Source of the DNA: CALMKX01 sp036274895
Lineage (GTDB): Bacteria > Acidobacteriota > Thermoanaerobaculia > Multivoradales > SZUA-115
Direction: 5' to 3'
Length of the DNA: 64,000 bases
Assembly (NCBI GenBank): GCA_036274895.1
Contig: DASUEU010000027.1
Coordinates: forward strand, 1-64,000
The notes beneath the pieces were generated by a model, which saw only the letters and a list, made by a program, of their open reading frames with translations, searched no databases and was not told the DNA's origin. The position numbers and the translations under genes were made by a program. Of this stretch, positions 47,601-55,065 are shown piece after piece. Each line of letters opens with the position of its first letter. Position 1 is the first letter of the stretch.

Positions 47601-49061
47601 TTCGACCGTCGGCTCTCCAGTCTGCTGGAGCTGCGAGCGGAGCCGGAGCGCCCGCGCGAAGTACTTTGGCCGTCGCATCAAGCGCCGCAAGCCCTGATCA
47701 GGCTCCCAGTGCCCCATGCCTGCTCGTTCCAAGGCATCGGAGAGCTCGGCGTCGTCGAAGTCCTCGATCTCGATCACCGTGGGCGCGGCCAGTCCAACTG
47801 GAACTGCATCCGGTGGGCGTCCAACCACCCTTGTGCCATCCACCACCACTTCGGTGGCCGTCTGCCCACCCGGTGAGAGCCAGCGTTTGGTCTCTCCCAC
47901 CACCGCCGTCCGGGTGGTCACCACGATGCCAAGGCTTGGTAGCTCACGTCGTACGGAATCCAAGGCCCCGGGAAACCACTCCTTCCAGACCGCGGAATCT
48001 CTCTCATTGAGCCCGTCGAGGATCAGCAGGATCGCAGGAGTCTTCCCCCGCCGGCCGGCCCACCTCCGCACGCGCCTCTCGCGAGCCGCTGACTCGTACC
48101 CGCTTGTCTCGTCTTCCAGCAGCTCCGCAAGCAGCTTGACGAGTTTGACGTCCTGAAAGCTCCGCCAGCCGCACCAAGCGACGATCGGCGGCTGGCTCGT
48201 GCCACCCATCAGGCGCTCCAACACCCAGGACGCTACCAGCCACGTCTTGCCGCTTCCTTCCTGGCCGTGCACGAGCGCCACGCTCGGGCGTTCCGACCAC
48301 CCCTGCCACCATGCATCCAAGAAGGCCTGATAGCGCGGTCGGGGTACTACGAAGGCTGAGGCTGCACCCGGCGAGACATCCTGGCCGAAGAACGCGCGGC
48401 TCGTGGCTCTGTCCTCGGTCGCAGCACGAAAGTGCTCGCGCAACGTCGTAGCGATGCCCTGGTACCCCAAGAACGCTGGATCGAAGGCTCGCTCGAGCCG
48501 ACCACGCGCTGCGGCGAAGTCTTCCCGCGCCGCGAGTCGCTTCAGCGCCCGAGACAGTTGCACGGGCGGACGCCAGGGAGACCCAGCGGATGCGAGCACT
48601 TGCTGCTCGCTAACAACTAGGGCTAATAAGTTGCCAATCTGATTCTGAGGCACATCGACGAATTCGACGAACACCCCGCGCTCACGTCCCTCGCAAGTCA
48701 GCGCCTTCTGGATCTGGTCGCTCACCGCAATGGTAGTGGCGAGGACCCAGGCGTCGAGAGCATGGCCCCTCGGTGTGGCGTCGACCAGCTTTTCGCGCAG
48801 CTCCGACTCCTTGAGCGGTGTCTTGGCCGAGCGGCGCTTGCACTCCACAACCCGAGAGGTCTCCCCGAGCGGGTAGGACCCCGCATCCCTCCCTCGTTGT
48901 GTCCCCGCCGAAGCAACCCGCCAGGTATAGCTCGTGAGGCTCGTCAGGAGCGAGGCAACGAGCCCCTCGAAGCCCCCCTCGCCGCTGGCGGGCAACTTGC
49001 GCAGCCACTTGAGGACAAGTTCCTGGTCGTCGGTCTTGGTGCGCTTCCGGGCCGCTGCCAC
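44631..49061 (-). CDS. Avs-like STAND NTPase with N-terminal nuclease domain
   Basis: 1476 residues. The N-terminal 150 residues look like an Mrr/PD-(D/E)XK nuclease (GFEGLVASLLTSL; RGRDAG with D59; VVECKRRSA with E73 and K75). A P-loop NTPase follows (VALVHGQEGSGKTWL, Walker A 266-273; AILLILDGLNERD, Walker B about 344-349). The C-terminal 1000 residues are a long helical array without clear consensus repeats. This architecture matches Avs (AVAST) anti-phage proteins, where the C-terminus recognises a phage protein such as terminase or portal and the N-terminal nuclease degrades DNA. No partner gene is needed in most Avs types and none is adjacent. Which Avs class it belongs to is not clear from sequence alone. 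Confidence 0.8.
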   Translation of the reverse strand: MAAARKRTKTDDQELVLKWLRKLPASGEGGFEGLVASLLTSLTSYTWRVASAGTQRGRDAGSYPLGETSRVVECKRRSAKTPLKESELREKLVDATPRGHALDAWVLATTIAVSDQIQKALTCEGRERGVFVEFVDVPQNQIGNLLALVVSEQQVLASAGSPWRPPVQLSRALKRLAAREDFAAARGRLERAFDPAFLGYQGIATTLREHFRAATEDRATSRAFFGQDVSPGAASAFVVPRPRYQAFLDAWWQGWSERPSVALVHGQEGSGKTWLVASWVLERLMGGTSQPPIVAWCGWRSFQDVKLVKLLAELLEDETSGYESAARERRVRRWAGRRGKTPAILLILDGLNERDSAVWKEWFPGALDSVRRELPSLGIVVTTRTAVVGETKRWLSPGGQTATEVVVDGTRVVGRPPDAVPVGLAAPTVIEIEDFDDAELSDALERAGMGHWEPDQGLRRLMRRPKYFARALRLRSQLQQTGEPTVERLLWEEMKEREQEHLGAPVSDEAFQAMLAGLARRHGSMTTLQHVSWAEIAEELGPEVKNLRLALQELDTSRIFVPAPGAPGLRQLHPERRPHALAHWLVGQVCSATDSARSVVDLVERTVEEWGDSDLVAKILSFAVCIVLVPSGRSAPPEDAAVALLAALCRLRNANQAWVGARPWAFFPRASQAFRRLAEQEWAGEPGDDAVRSRIRYCFAGIGESWADHPELVEMCERWLGFVHPEGFRSRVPGNPETRARIDAVKADPSVGWVISEVGDRSLLWLAQLALLVASHSRSAAYGRGLVSWAVSQRTMNELAYSEEAYWLARMGDNGLRRVLLNAAAEVEGRSWPHAQATAALLYRIEGSVDADRRAQELDPRDDCWRRKTPKDDDPVRAARIEATDFQQKALDPTVEVVFTKAQLALSGLDPVEVFRGRQQTIQDTWLEEMEPTLCRVAPRELASFYRAAARSWIRDAAQYEEQAFHDLDSIFLLLEPDDGRKVTALARRLRHRQPPGHEAHIEAAATGIALALMRRSADQLRFLSRRPAEDDRRDWMNLLAPLSRSQVTQTIAVIAAANEKEQRRRLMFSWPSEITLKDREREELWQAISGGGLGILSATPAIRSRDVELNRRCAEAGVLDRDHLSGLLSTESWLRRALAVPPLTRHLDPASETWLIAERGFDATELASWLERVAEQGGAPPHRNPMWPPDTYCAAMFERMLELHLDAVDGWCEEILSKSERGQILVHFDFNIVSALIVALVNQDDRRAITLVRRLGREPYESVSLRALLRLPFEAGRTATATALLSDLIARAVTDDALQVLARTADEHAATDWLLEVAKEREKSGRLLDRGRSIALRGLGRGATELQVNLAEIAARESSWVRHVADWAHRQNHRDSWARHWFRAFLREPTRERAWAAFRLFLGTATRMTGSWIHDEIDAASAEPDHEMRLRHFHLNLPALNRKLEEQGKTMEKRLFEWKVPGNDMQPWKETWHLR

Positions 49062-49572
49062 GTCACCCTCCCTTGGCGGGCGATGATTTGGAGCTATTGT
49101 CGACGATCCGCGAGAGCTGGTCCAAGGTGACCCTTGAAAAGTGGACCACCCGGGTTAGGAGGGCGGGGTCTGGGATGGGTCGAGGGTGGCCTCGTTCGCT
49201 GGGAGAGCGGAACTCACTCAGAGCTTGGAGTGGGGCTGGAGGGGGTTCGGAGTCGTAGGCGGTAGCTTCGTCCCTGGATGGCCAGGACGTGGCAGCAGGG
49301 GAGGAGGAGGCCGAGGACGTAGGATTACACCGGGCCCGGAGGGGGGTACCGGGTCGCAACTGATTCGGGGCACGTCCAGACTGAGTGCGCTGCGGCAGAG
49401 AGGTCTCTCGGCACCCCAGCCCACAAAGTGAGACTTCCTGAGACCGCATGAGAAGCTGGGTTCTACGAGGTCTATCCAGGCAGTCTGGAGCGTCGCTCAC
49501 CGCAGCCCCATGAAACCAAAGGACTTAGGGCCTGCCAGCCTCGCAGCCCGAGCCCTACCCCATGCTTTCCAG
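49062..49572. other. Gap before third attachment region
   Basis: No gene recognised. From about 49495 the sequence becomes similar to the blocks before attachment sites 1 and 2 (CATGAAACCAAAGGACTTAG). Confidence 0.5.
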
Positions 49573-49593
49573 CAACGATAGAGCAACGACAGA
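49573..49593 (+). repeat. Direct repeat before tRNA-Arg fragment 3
   Basis: Fifth copy of the CAACGATAGAGCAACG repeat. Unlike sites 1 and 2 there is no second copy 290 bases to the right. Confidence 0.6.
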
Positions 49594-49656
49594 CGGTCAA
49601 GCCGTCCATCGAGCGACTTCTATGAGTTGTAAGTGGTCTGGAATGAAGCGGTTAGG

Positions 49657-49701
49657 TGGTGCACCCTGGAGGACTCGAACCTCCAACCTTCTGATCCGTA
49701 G
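49657..49701 (-). tRNA. Partial tRNA-Arg(ACG), 3' half only (attachment site 3)
   Basis: Same 45-base fragment as at 19990 and 26980, from anticodon loop to CCA. The sequence left of it is shared with the other two sites, but the sequence right of it is different, so a different integrase family uses the same target here. Confidence 0.85.
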
Positions 49702-49726
49702 AAGCTTCGTCGCAGATGTGTCGTTC

Positions 49727-49762
49727 GGTTGCAGTCCGTCGCAGTCGGTTGCCCTTGGTTGC
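49727..49762 (+). repeat. Arm-site-like repeats with 10-bp spacing at site 3
   Basis: GGTTGC at 49727, 49747 and 49757 and CGTCGC at 49737, again exactly 10 bases apart. Different sequence from TCTCA at sites 1 and 2 but the same layout next to the tRNA fragment. Confidence 0.55.
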
Positions 49763-49934
49763 CCTGAGAGTCGGTAAGCACCACAAACAAAGCCGTTTAC
49801 CGATTTACCACTCGTCTGATTCGGTCGCTGAGCGTCCGCCCGGGTGGTAGACTGTCGGCTGCTTGACGCACCCCCGATTGCACCCCAGCTGCACCCCGGA
49901 GCAGGAGCGCCGCCAGCAGCTCGGCGTCGCCTGG

Positions 49935-50144
49935 TCACAGGCCCACCTCGCCGGCGGCTCGGCGGTTCAGCCAGTCCTCGATCTCGCGCGGGCTCCAGGC
50001 GAGGTCGCCGCGGCGGTTGATGCGGAAGCCCCGCGGGAACAGCCCTTCGGCTCGCCACCGCCAGAGGGTGTCGCGCTTGACGCCGACGAGCTGGAGGACT
50101 TCGGGATGGCGGAGTGGGCGCTCCGGGGGTTGCCAGTGGCTCAT
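49935..50144 (-). CDS. AlpA-like excisionase/regulator
   Basis: 69 residues: RHPEVLQLVGVKRDTLWRWR, AEGLFPRGFRINRRGDLAWS and PREIEDWLNRR form the AlpA winged HTH. It is transcribed divergently from the integrase, with 29 bases between the two start codons, so the two probably share a control region. It would act as excisionase or activator of the neighbouring integrase. Confidence 0.82.
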   Translation of the reverse strand: MSHWQPPERPLRHPEVLQLVGVKRDTLWRWRAEGLFPRGFRINRRGDLAWSPREIEDWLNRRAAGEVGL

Positions 50145-50173
50145 GGTTCTACCTCCGACGGAAAGGGTCGAGC

Positions 50174-51358
50174 ATGCCGAGCGTGAATCTGACGGATCGC
50201 TATCTGAAGTCCCTTCGCACGGAAGCCGAGCGCGAGGAGGTCTACGACCGTAGCTTCCCGGCCTTCCTGGTGCGGGTGTCGAAAGCGGGCGGGAAGAGCT
50301 TCTTCTTCCGCTACCGGGGGGACGACGGGCGCTATCGCCGCATGCGACTGGGCGCCTATCCGGCGGTGAGCCTGAGCGAGGCCCGCACCCGCGCGCAGGA
50401 GCTGCAAGTGGAGGTGCAACGGGGCAAGGACCCCGCCGGCACGCGCCAGCGGTTGAGTGAGGCGCCCACGGTGGAGCTTCTGGCCGAGGAGTACCTCGAG
50501 CGCCACGCCAAGATACAGAAGCGGCGCTGGCAGGAGGACGAGCGCTTGCTGCGAAAGGAGGTCCTTCCCGAGCTGGGCCTCCGCAAAGCGGCCGAGGTCC
50601 GCAAGCGGGACGTGGTGGCGCTGCTCGACGCGATCGCCCGGCGCGGGGCGCCGATCCTGGGCAACCGCGTCCTGGCCCTGGTGCGCAAGATGTACAACTG
50701 GGGCATCGAAGTCGACCTGGTGGAGTTCAACCCCTGCCTGTCGGTGCGCAAGGTGGGCAAGGAGATCAGCCGTTCCCGGATCCTCTCGGAAGAGGAGATC
50801 CGAGCCCTCTGGCACGGCCTGGCGACGGCTCATCCCACCGTTGCGGGGGCCTTTCGCCTGGTGCTGCTCCTCGGCCAGCGACCGGGCGAGGTGTGCCAGA
50901 TGGCCTGGGATCAGATCGAGCGCGACCAGTGGACGATCCCCGCGGAGGCGACCAAGAGCGGCCGGACGCACGTGGTGCCAGTGTCGGCACCGGCCCGGGA
51001 GCTGATCGAGAGCTTCCGCGGGCAAGATCCCGTCCACGTCCTCCCGGCGCCCCGGGGCGCCGGACACCTCGATCCCCAAGTGCTGAGCCACGCTGCTGTT
51101 CGCCTGCGAGCCTCGCTGCGGATCGGCCACTGGACGCCTCACGACTTGCGCCGCACGGTCGCCTCTCGAATGGCCGAGATGGGGATCGATCAGTTTCACG
51201 TGGCGCGTGTGCTGGGCCACGCCTACAACTCGGTGACGGCGATCTACAACCGCTACGGCTACCTGGCCGAGAAGCGAGCAGCCCTCGAGCAGTGGGCCGC
51301 GCGAGTCGAGGAGATCGTCCAGCGGACGCCGGGCGAGGACGCCCCTCCCACCAACTGA
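50174..51358 (+). CDS. P4-type integrase
   Basis: 394 residues from the ATG at 50174, with GAAAGGG upstream. DUF4102 domain (MPSVNLTDRYLKSLRTEAER; RYRRMRLGAYPAVSLSEART), core-binding domain, then the catalytic domain: first arginine in LGQRPGEVCQMAW, HxxR in TPHDLRRTVASRM, second histidine and tyrosine in VLGHAYNSVTAIYNRYGY. Intact. It is clearly different from the integrase at 27285 in sequence. It is next to tRNA-Arg fragment 3 and likely responsible for the integration of the rightmost element. Confidence 0.92.
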   Translation: MPSVNLTDRYLKSLRTEAEREEVYDRSFPAFLVRVSKAGGKSFFFRYRGDDGRYRRMRLGAYPAVSLSEARTRAQELQVEVQRGKDPAGTRQRLSEAPTVELLAEEYLERHAKIQKRRWQEDERLLRKEVLPELGLRKAAEVRKRDVVALLDAIARRGAPILGNRVLALVRKMYNWGIEVDLVEFNPCLSVRKVGKEISRSRILSEEEIRALWHGLATAHPTVAGAFRLVLLLGQRPGEVCQMAWDQIERDQWTIPAEATKSGRTHVVPVSAPARELIESFRGQDPVHVLPAPRGAGHLDPQVLSHAAVRLRASLRIGHWTPHDLRRTVASRMAEMGIDQFHVARVLGHAYNSVTAIYNRYGYLAEKRAALEQWAARVEEIVQRTPGEDAPPTN

Positions 51359-51381
51359 GAACACCGATCGTCCTGGGGTGG

Positions 51382-51972
51382 TCATCGGGAGAATCCCATT
51401 CCTGCAAGGAGCTCGGTGCGGAGCTTGGCGACCGCGTCGATGAGGAGGCGGAGGACGCCTTCGAGTCCCGGCGGAAGCTCGCCCGAGTGGATCAACCGGA
51501 CGAGCTGATTCAAGTTGTTGCCGAGCCGGTTGAGGTCTCCCATGGCGTGAAGGTTGACAACTGGAACCTTGGGCGCGACCACGCTAGAACCCAGGCTCGC
51601 CTTTCGCACGTAGGTTGCGAGGTCATTGCACGTCGTGGCCGCGCGTTCCTCGATCACTCGAAACTCTCCCGCCGTGTAGCGCACCTTCACGGCGTGAACG
51701 CGCTTCTGGTCCGGGCCTTTCCGTGGCCTTCCTATGGCTGACTTGCTTCGCGAGGAGCTGGGGCGATCCTTGGCAGTGCGCTCCTTCCGAGGCCGAGCAT
51801 CGGAAGCGAGGATGAGTCGCGCGAAATTTACCGCGCGAAATTCCGCCTCCCTCCGAGCGAGAGCGAGGGATCGACCGGGCCGTCGGCCCGGCAAGCGAGT
51901 TTTCGGAACCGAGAGAGCCCGAAGGGCTTTCGAGGGGCCGAAAACACTGCTTGCTCGTCGAGGTCCGCGCAC
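51382..51972 (-). CDS. mobC: MobC-like mobilisation protein
   Basis: Up to 196 residues from a GTG at 51972; the true start may be further in, because the first 80 residues are basic and low-complexity. The C-terminal 110 residues match MobC (PF05713): VKVRYTAGEFRVIEERAATT, CNDLATYVRKASLG and AMGDLNRLGNNLNQLVRLIH. MobC binds oriT and helps the relaxase open DNA. No relaxase (MobA) gene is found in the window; the gene is followed directly by the integrase on the other strand, so it has probably been lost. A hairpin with a GTGCGCC tail lies 27 bases upstream. Confidence 0.75.
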   Translation of the reverse strand: MRGPRRASSVFGPSKALRALSVPKTRLPGRRPGRSLALARREAEFRAVNFARLILASDARPRKERTAKDRPSSSRSKSAIGRPRKGPDQKRVHAVKVRYTAGEFRVIEERAATTCNDLATYVRKASLGSSVVAPKVPVVNLHAMGDLNRLGNNLNQLVRLIHSGELPPGLEGVLRLLIDAVAKLRTELLAGMGFSR

Positions 51973-51998
51973 GAGGAAAGCGTAGTCGCGAAAAACGA

Positions 51999-52020
51999 CT
52001 TGTCAAGACAAGGTGCGCCA
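51999..52020. other. Candidate transfer origin (oriT)
   Basis: CTTGTC-AA-GACAAG forms a 6-bp inverted repeat followed at once by GTGCGCCA. An inverted repeat next to a GTGCGCC nick region is the layout of IncQ-type oriT, and MobC starts close by. The match to the IncQ nick site is partial. Confidence 0.4.
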
Positions 52021-52179
52021 GGCGTGTTACTTACTGATTCATTCCGTGTAAGCCCGTTTCACGGTGGGGCACAAAGTGTCACTTTCGAGAGGTTCTGGCG
52101 ACCTCGGCGTCGAGCGGCGGGGTGGAAGGCGGCAGGGTGAGGAGGGCCGAAAGGGGGCCCGGTGAACCGGGATCCGGGG

Positions 52180-52377
52180 TCAGCCGGATGTCTTGGAGTG
52201 CTTCAGGTAGAACCGAAGCGCGCGCCGCATGATCTCGCTCCGAGAGCAGCGCTCTTCCTCGGCGGCCGTTTCGAGGGCCAGGGCTTCGTCCTCGTAGAGG
52301 TAGACCTGCTCGCGGCGCAGCTCTCCCTTGGCGCTCGGCTTGTGGCGGCCTCGGGAAGGCTTGGGGTCATCGGCCAT
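52180..52377 (-). CDS. Ribbon-helix-helix (CopG-like) regulator
   Basis: 65 residues. A basic N-terminus is followed by a ribbon segment (ELRREQVYLYEDEALALETA) and AEEERCSRSEIMRRALRFYL, the RHH fold of CopG/ParG-type DNA-binding proteins found on plasmids. Two palindromes lie just upstream (52401-52440), between it and the divergent gene at 52513, and are probably its operators. It may control its own copy number or the neighbouring gene. Confidence 0.72.
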   Translation of the reverse strand: MADDPKPSRGRHKPSAKGELRREQVYLYEDEALALETAAEEERCSRSEIMRRALRFYLKHSKTSG

Positions 52378-52400
52378 GGGGGGAAGAGTAGACGACAGAG

Positions 52401-52440
52401 TGACGCTGTGCTAGCGTCAAAGTAGAGTCAGAATGACTCT
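52401..52440. promoter_or_regulatory. Paired palindromes, candidate operators
   Basis: TGACGC-N7-GCGTCA at 52401-52419 and AGAGTCA-GAA-TGACTCT at 52424-52440, both perfect. They sit between two divergent genes, one of which encodes an RHH protein. Confidence 0.6.
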
Positions 52441-52512
52441 GCAAACCACTGCGGACCGGCGGAGTGTAGTGAGCACCCCGCCGGCCCTAGCCGCCCATGA
52501 GGAGCAAGCCCC

Positions 52513-52887
52513 ATGAGTGACCGCCCCGAGTGTATCCAACCGGACTGGCAAGAGGCCGCCCCGTTCCGTGAGGCGTTCCTTTCCGCCTTCTTTTCCGATG
52601 CCCGCGACCTGTCGAGGATCCGCGGTGCCGGCGAACTGCTCTACCAGATGGCCGCCGAGTGGTCGCAGTTCCACGCCCCTCCGACCGCCTGGACGGCGGC
52701 CATGCTCCAGGCCTTCGCGTCGGACGTGGACTACTCCGCCCGCTTCCTGCGGGGAACCCTGGCCGAGGTCAGTGGCTCGACGTGGGAGAAGGCCGTCGCA
52801 GTCGAGGCCGAGAGATGGGCGGCCCGCCTGGCAGCGATCGCTGCGGACATGGAAGCCTTCCTCGCGCCGCCCGAGCTGCCGTCGTAG
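52513..52887 (+). CDS. Unknown helical protein (124 aa)
   Basis: Starts with an ATG after GAGGAG. Acidic and helical (FREAFLSAFFSDARDLSRIR, FASDVDYSARFLRGTLAEVS, WEKAVAVEAERWAARLAAIA). No known domain. Its divergent partner is the RHH regulator, so it may be regulated with it. It could be an antitoxin-like or partition-associated small protein, but there is no direct evidence. Confidence 0.6.
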   Translation: MSDRPECIQPDWQEAAPFREAFLSAFFSDARDLSRIRGAGELLYQMAAEWSQFHAPPTAWTAAMLQAFASDVDYSARFLRGTLAEVSGSTWEKAVAVEAERWAARLAAIAADMEAFLAPPELPS

Positions 52888-53279
52888 GGGATGAACTCTG
52901 TGCTGTGTTGGAGTATCCACCACCGGGCACCAATGGCACCTTCGGGCAGATGACGGGGGATCCTCGATGCCGATTCTGCCTGGCGCCTGAGAGCCACGAT
53001 ACCAGTCGAGACACCACATACAGGGACGGCGACGCTCTGGAGCAGGTGCCCACGGACACGGTCAACCGGCGGCGTCGCCCATCAGTGAAACTCCGCTCAA
53101 GTTAAGCGACACCAGAAGAGATAGAGGCAAGGGTACAGGTGAGCTGAAGGGCGGTGAAGCGGCGATTAGGACACACTAGGCTGGTGCCTAGTCGGGGGCG
53201 CCGGCTGGGAACGGAGAGTCCGCCCCGGGCAAGGCACGTGGATAACCGCGGGTCGGAACCAAACTGCCCGGAAGAGGGT
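52888..53279. other. Gap, no gene recognised
   Basis: About 390 bases between convergent genes. Open frames here are shadows without domains. Confidence 0.5.
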
Positions 53280-54137
53280 TCAGGATAGACCACTGGATCC
53301 ATCGACGTCGGCAGCGCCGGTTACCGAGGTAGCCGCCTGGCCGCCACTTGACTTCACCTTACCTTTTCTGAGCGATGCGTCTTCCAGTGACTCTGAGAGC
53401 TTGCGAAGTTCCCACTCAACGGCTCGGATCTTCTCCTGTTGCTTCACTGCGTCGAGTTGCACTGCTCCGAGCAAGTCTGAGCCATCGTATCGCACGGAGT
53501 CGTAGGAATCGACTAGAGAGCGAATGAAGTGCCGAGGATGGACCGCTGTGACTAGATTCTCGGAATCGGAGAGTCGCCTCTCTATTGCGCCAACACTTGT
53601 CCGCAGGTCAGCAATGGCCGCCAGTAGGTCAGCAAGACTCCGCTGCTCGGGATTGTCGCTCTGTTTCAGGCTTTGAAGCTCGATGGCCACTGATATTGGG
53701 CTTTCGACATTCGCGCCGGCAGTCTCAAGATGCCTGGCCTGCTTGGCTATTTCGAGCTTAGCCTCTTCAACGCTATCGAGGTCTCGATGATCGAAGGAGA
53801 TCGTCCGCATCCCGGCGAGGTCAAAAGGTATGCGCGCGCCCCTGGCTATCAGCTGAATCAGTGGTTTTCGGAGGGCGTGCCGCAGGGCAAGTTCGTAGAA
53901 GACATTAGGGTTGTACTCTGTAAGGTCGGCGACCACGAGGTCTTCTTCAGCAACACGCTGGATTACCTGGCTTGTGATAAGGCCGGGCTCCGCAATCTCG
54001 TCTGCGCGGGTCGCCAGATAGCCGAGCGGTGCAAGGGCTGCGCGAATGATGTGCCGAAGCACTTGGTCAGAGCGCCTCCTCGTGTCTGATCCCTGTTCGC
54101 CGATCGGAGCGATAACGAAACACTTCTTCGCAGTCAC
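53280..54137 (-). CDS. Nucleoside deoxyribosyltransferase/TIR-like protein
   Basis: 285 residues. The first 125 residues follow the nucleoside 2-deoxyribosyltransferase/TIR-like fold: KKCFVIAPIGEQGSDTRRRS, HIIRAALAPLGYLATRADEI, ITSQVIQRVAEEDLVVADLT and EYNPNVFYELALRHALRKPL. The glutamate in VFYELALRHA is the expected catalytic residue. Such domains occur as stand-alone effectors in defence islands and can cleave nucleosides or NAD. The C-terminal part is helical and predicted to be partly coiled-coil (IADLRTSVGAIERRLSDSEN), perhaps for oligomerisation. It is a lone gene between a plasmid-type segment and an IS. Confidence 0.7.
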   Translation of the reverse strand: MTAKKCFVIAPIGEQGSDTRRRSDQVLRHIIRAALAPLGYLATRADEIAEPGLITSQVIQRVAEEDLVVADLTEYNPNVFYELALRHALRKPLIQLIARGARIPFDLAGMRTISFDHRDLDSVEEAKLEIAKQARHLETAGANVESPISVAIELQSLKQSDNPEQRSLADLLAAIADLRTSVGAIERRLSDSENLVTAVHPRHFIRSLVDSYDSVRYDGSDLLGAVQLDAVKQQEKIRAVEWELRKLSESLEDASLRKGKVKSSGGQAATSVTGAADVDGSSGLS

Positions 54138-54581
54138 GCGGATCCTCCTTGGCTATTGCCAGGACGGCGTTGACCTGTCGAGTGGCGATCTCTATTGGAC
54201 CACCAACTCAACAGCTATGACCACAGAAACGTGGCAGCCGGCCCGGCCGGAAAGGATCGCTGTTGGCCAGATGCGGTACCGGAGCGCCTGGTGGATCATA
54301 GCCAACCTGAAGTGTACACGGGTGGGCCAAGGAGTGCTAGCTGGGTCCTGACAGTTCTAGCGGATTGCGGCGCAGAAACAGGCCAGCGATGGACGGCAGA
54401 GGAGTAGGCCTGCCTCCGGCGGAGTAGCTAGGTGGGCTCGCTACGTCAGAGCGACCATCCACAGCATGTTCCGCCGCGCGAGGTGGCCTGCCCCCGAGCA
54501 GCGATGCACAATCTCGCACGTGCGGTCCTAAGGCCGGCGCTCTGCCGGCGAGGTGGGACGTTCCCACTGTGCCAACATCGC
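54138..54581. other. Gap before the IS element
   Basis: No gene recognised; about 440 bases up to the left end of the insertion sequence. Confidence 0.5.
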
Positions 54582-54634
54582 TGAGACAGTCGTATCCCGG
54601 AGTTTAGTGTCGAGGGCGAGAGAGCAGAGCAGCG

Positions 54635-55065
54635 ATGAGAGGCAAGCAGAGCAAGGATGTGTTGGTGGAGGTTGGGGTGGGCGCGGGCCTGGCGCCGCGC
54701 AGCGAGGACGAGCGGAGCGGCGCCAGGCCCGCGGCGCTGGTGGTGGTGCCGGACCCTGAGGTGCCGGCCCAAGCGCGTCGTCGTCGGTTCACGGCCCAGC
54801 AGAAGCTGGCCTTGTTGCAGGAGGCGGATCGCTGCCAGGCTGCGGGGGAGCTGGGTGCGCTGTTGCGGCGCCATGGCCTGTACTCCTCGCACCTGTCGAG
54901 GTGGTGCCAGCAGCGGGCCGGCGGTGAGCTGGCCGGCTTGGCGCCCAGGAAGCGGGGACCAGCGCCGTCGGTCTCGGCCGAGCAGCGGCGCATCCGGGAG
55001 CTGGAGGCCCGGCTCGAGCAGCTCGAGCGCGAGCTGAGCAAGGCGCAACTGATCATCGACGTCCA
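54635..55065 (+). pseudogene. IS3 orfA, 5' part (split by IS110)
   Basis: Contains the IS3 OrfA HTH (RRRFTAQQKLALLQEADRCQ, LLRRHGLYSSHLSRWCQQR) and the start of the leucine-rich coiled coil (IRELEARLEQLERELSKAQL). It reads up to IIDV, where IS110 begins. The missing end (KVAALVEATSPPATRSERGR) lies at 56680-56743 and overlaps the orfB start by four bases (ATGA), as in other IS3 elements. Confidence 0.82.

Noticed and set aside
49863..50186. Plus-strand frame over the AlpA gene
   Set aside because: Antisense to a clear AlpA domain and without own features.
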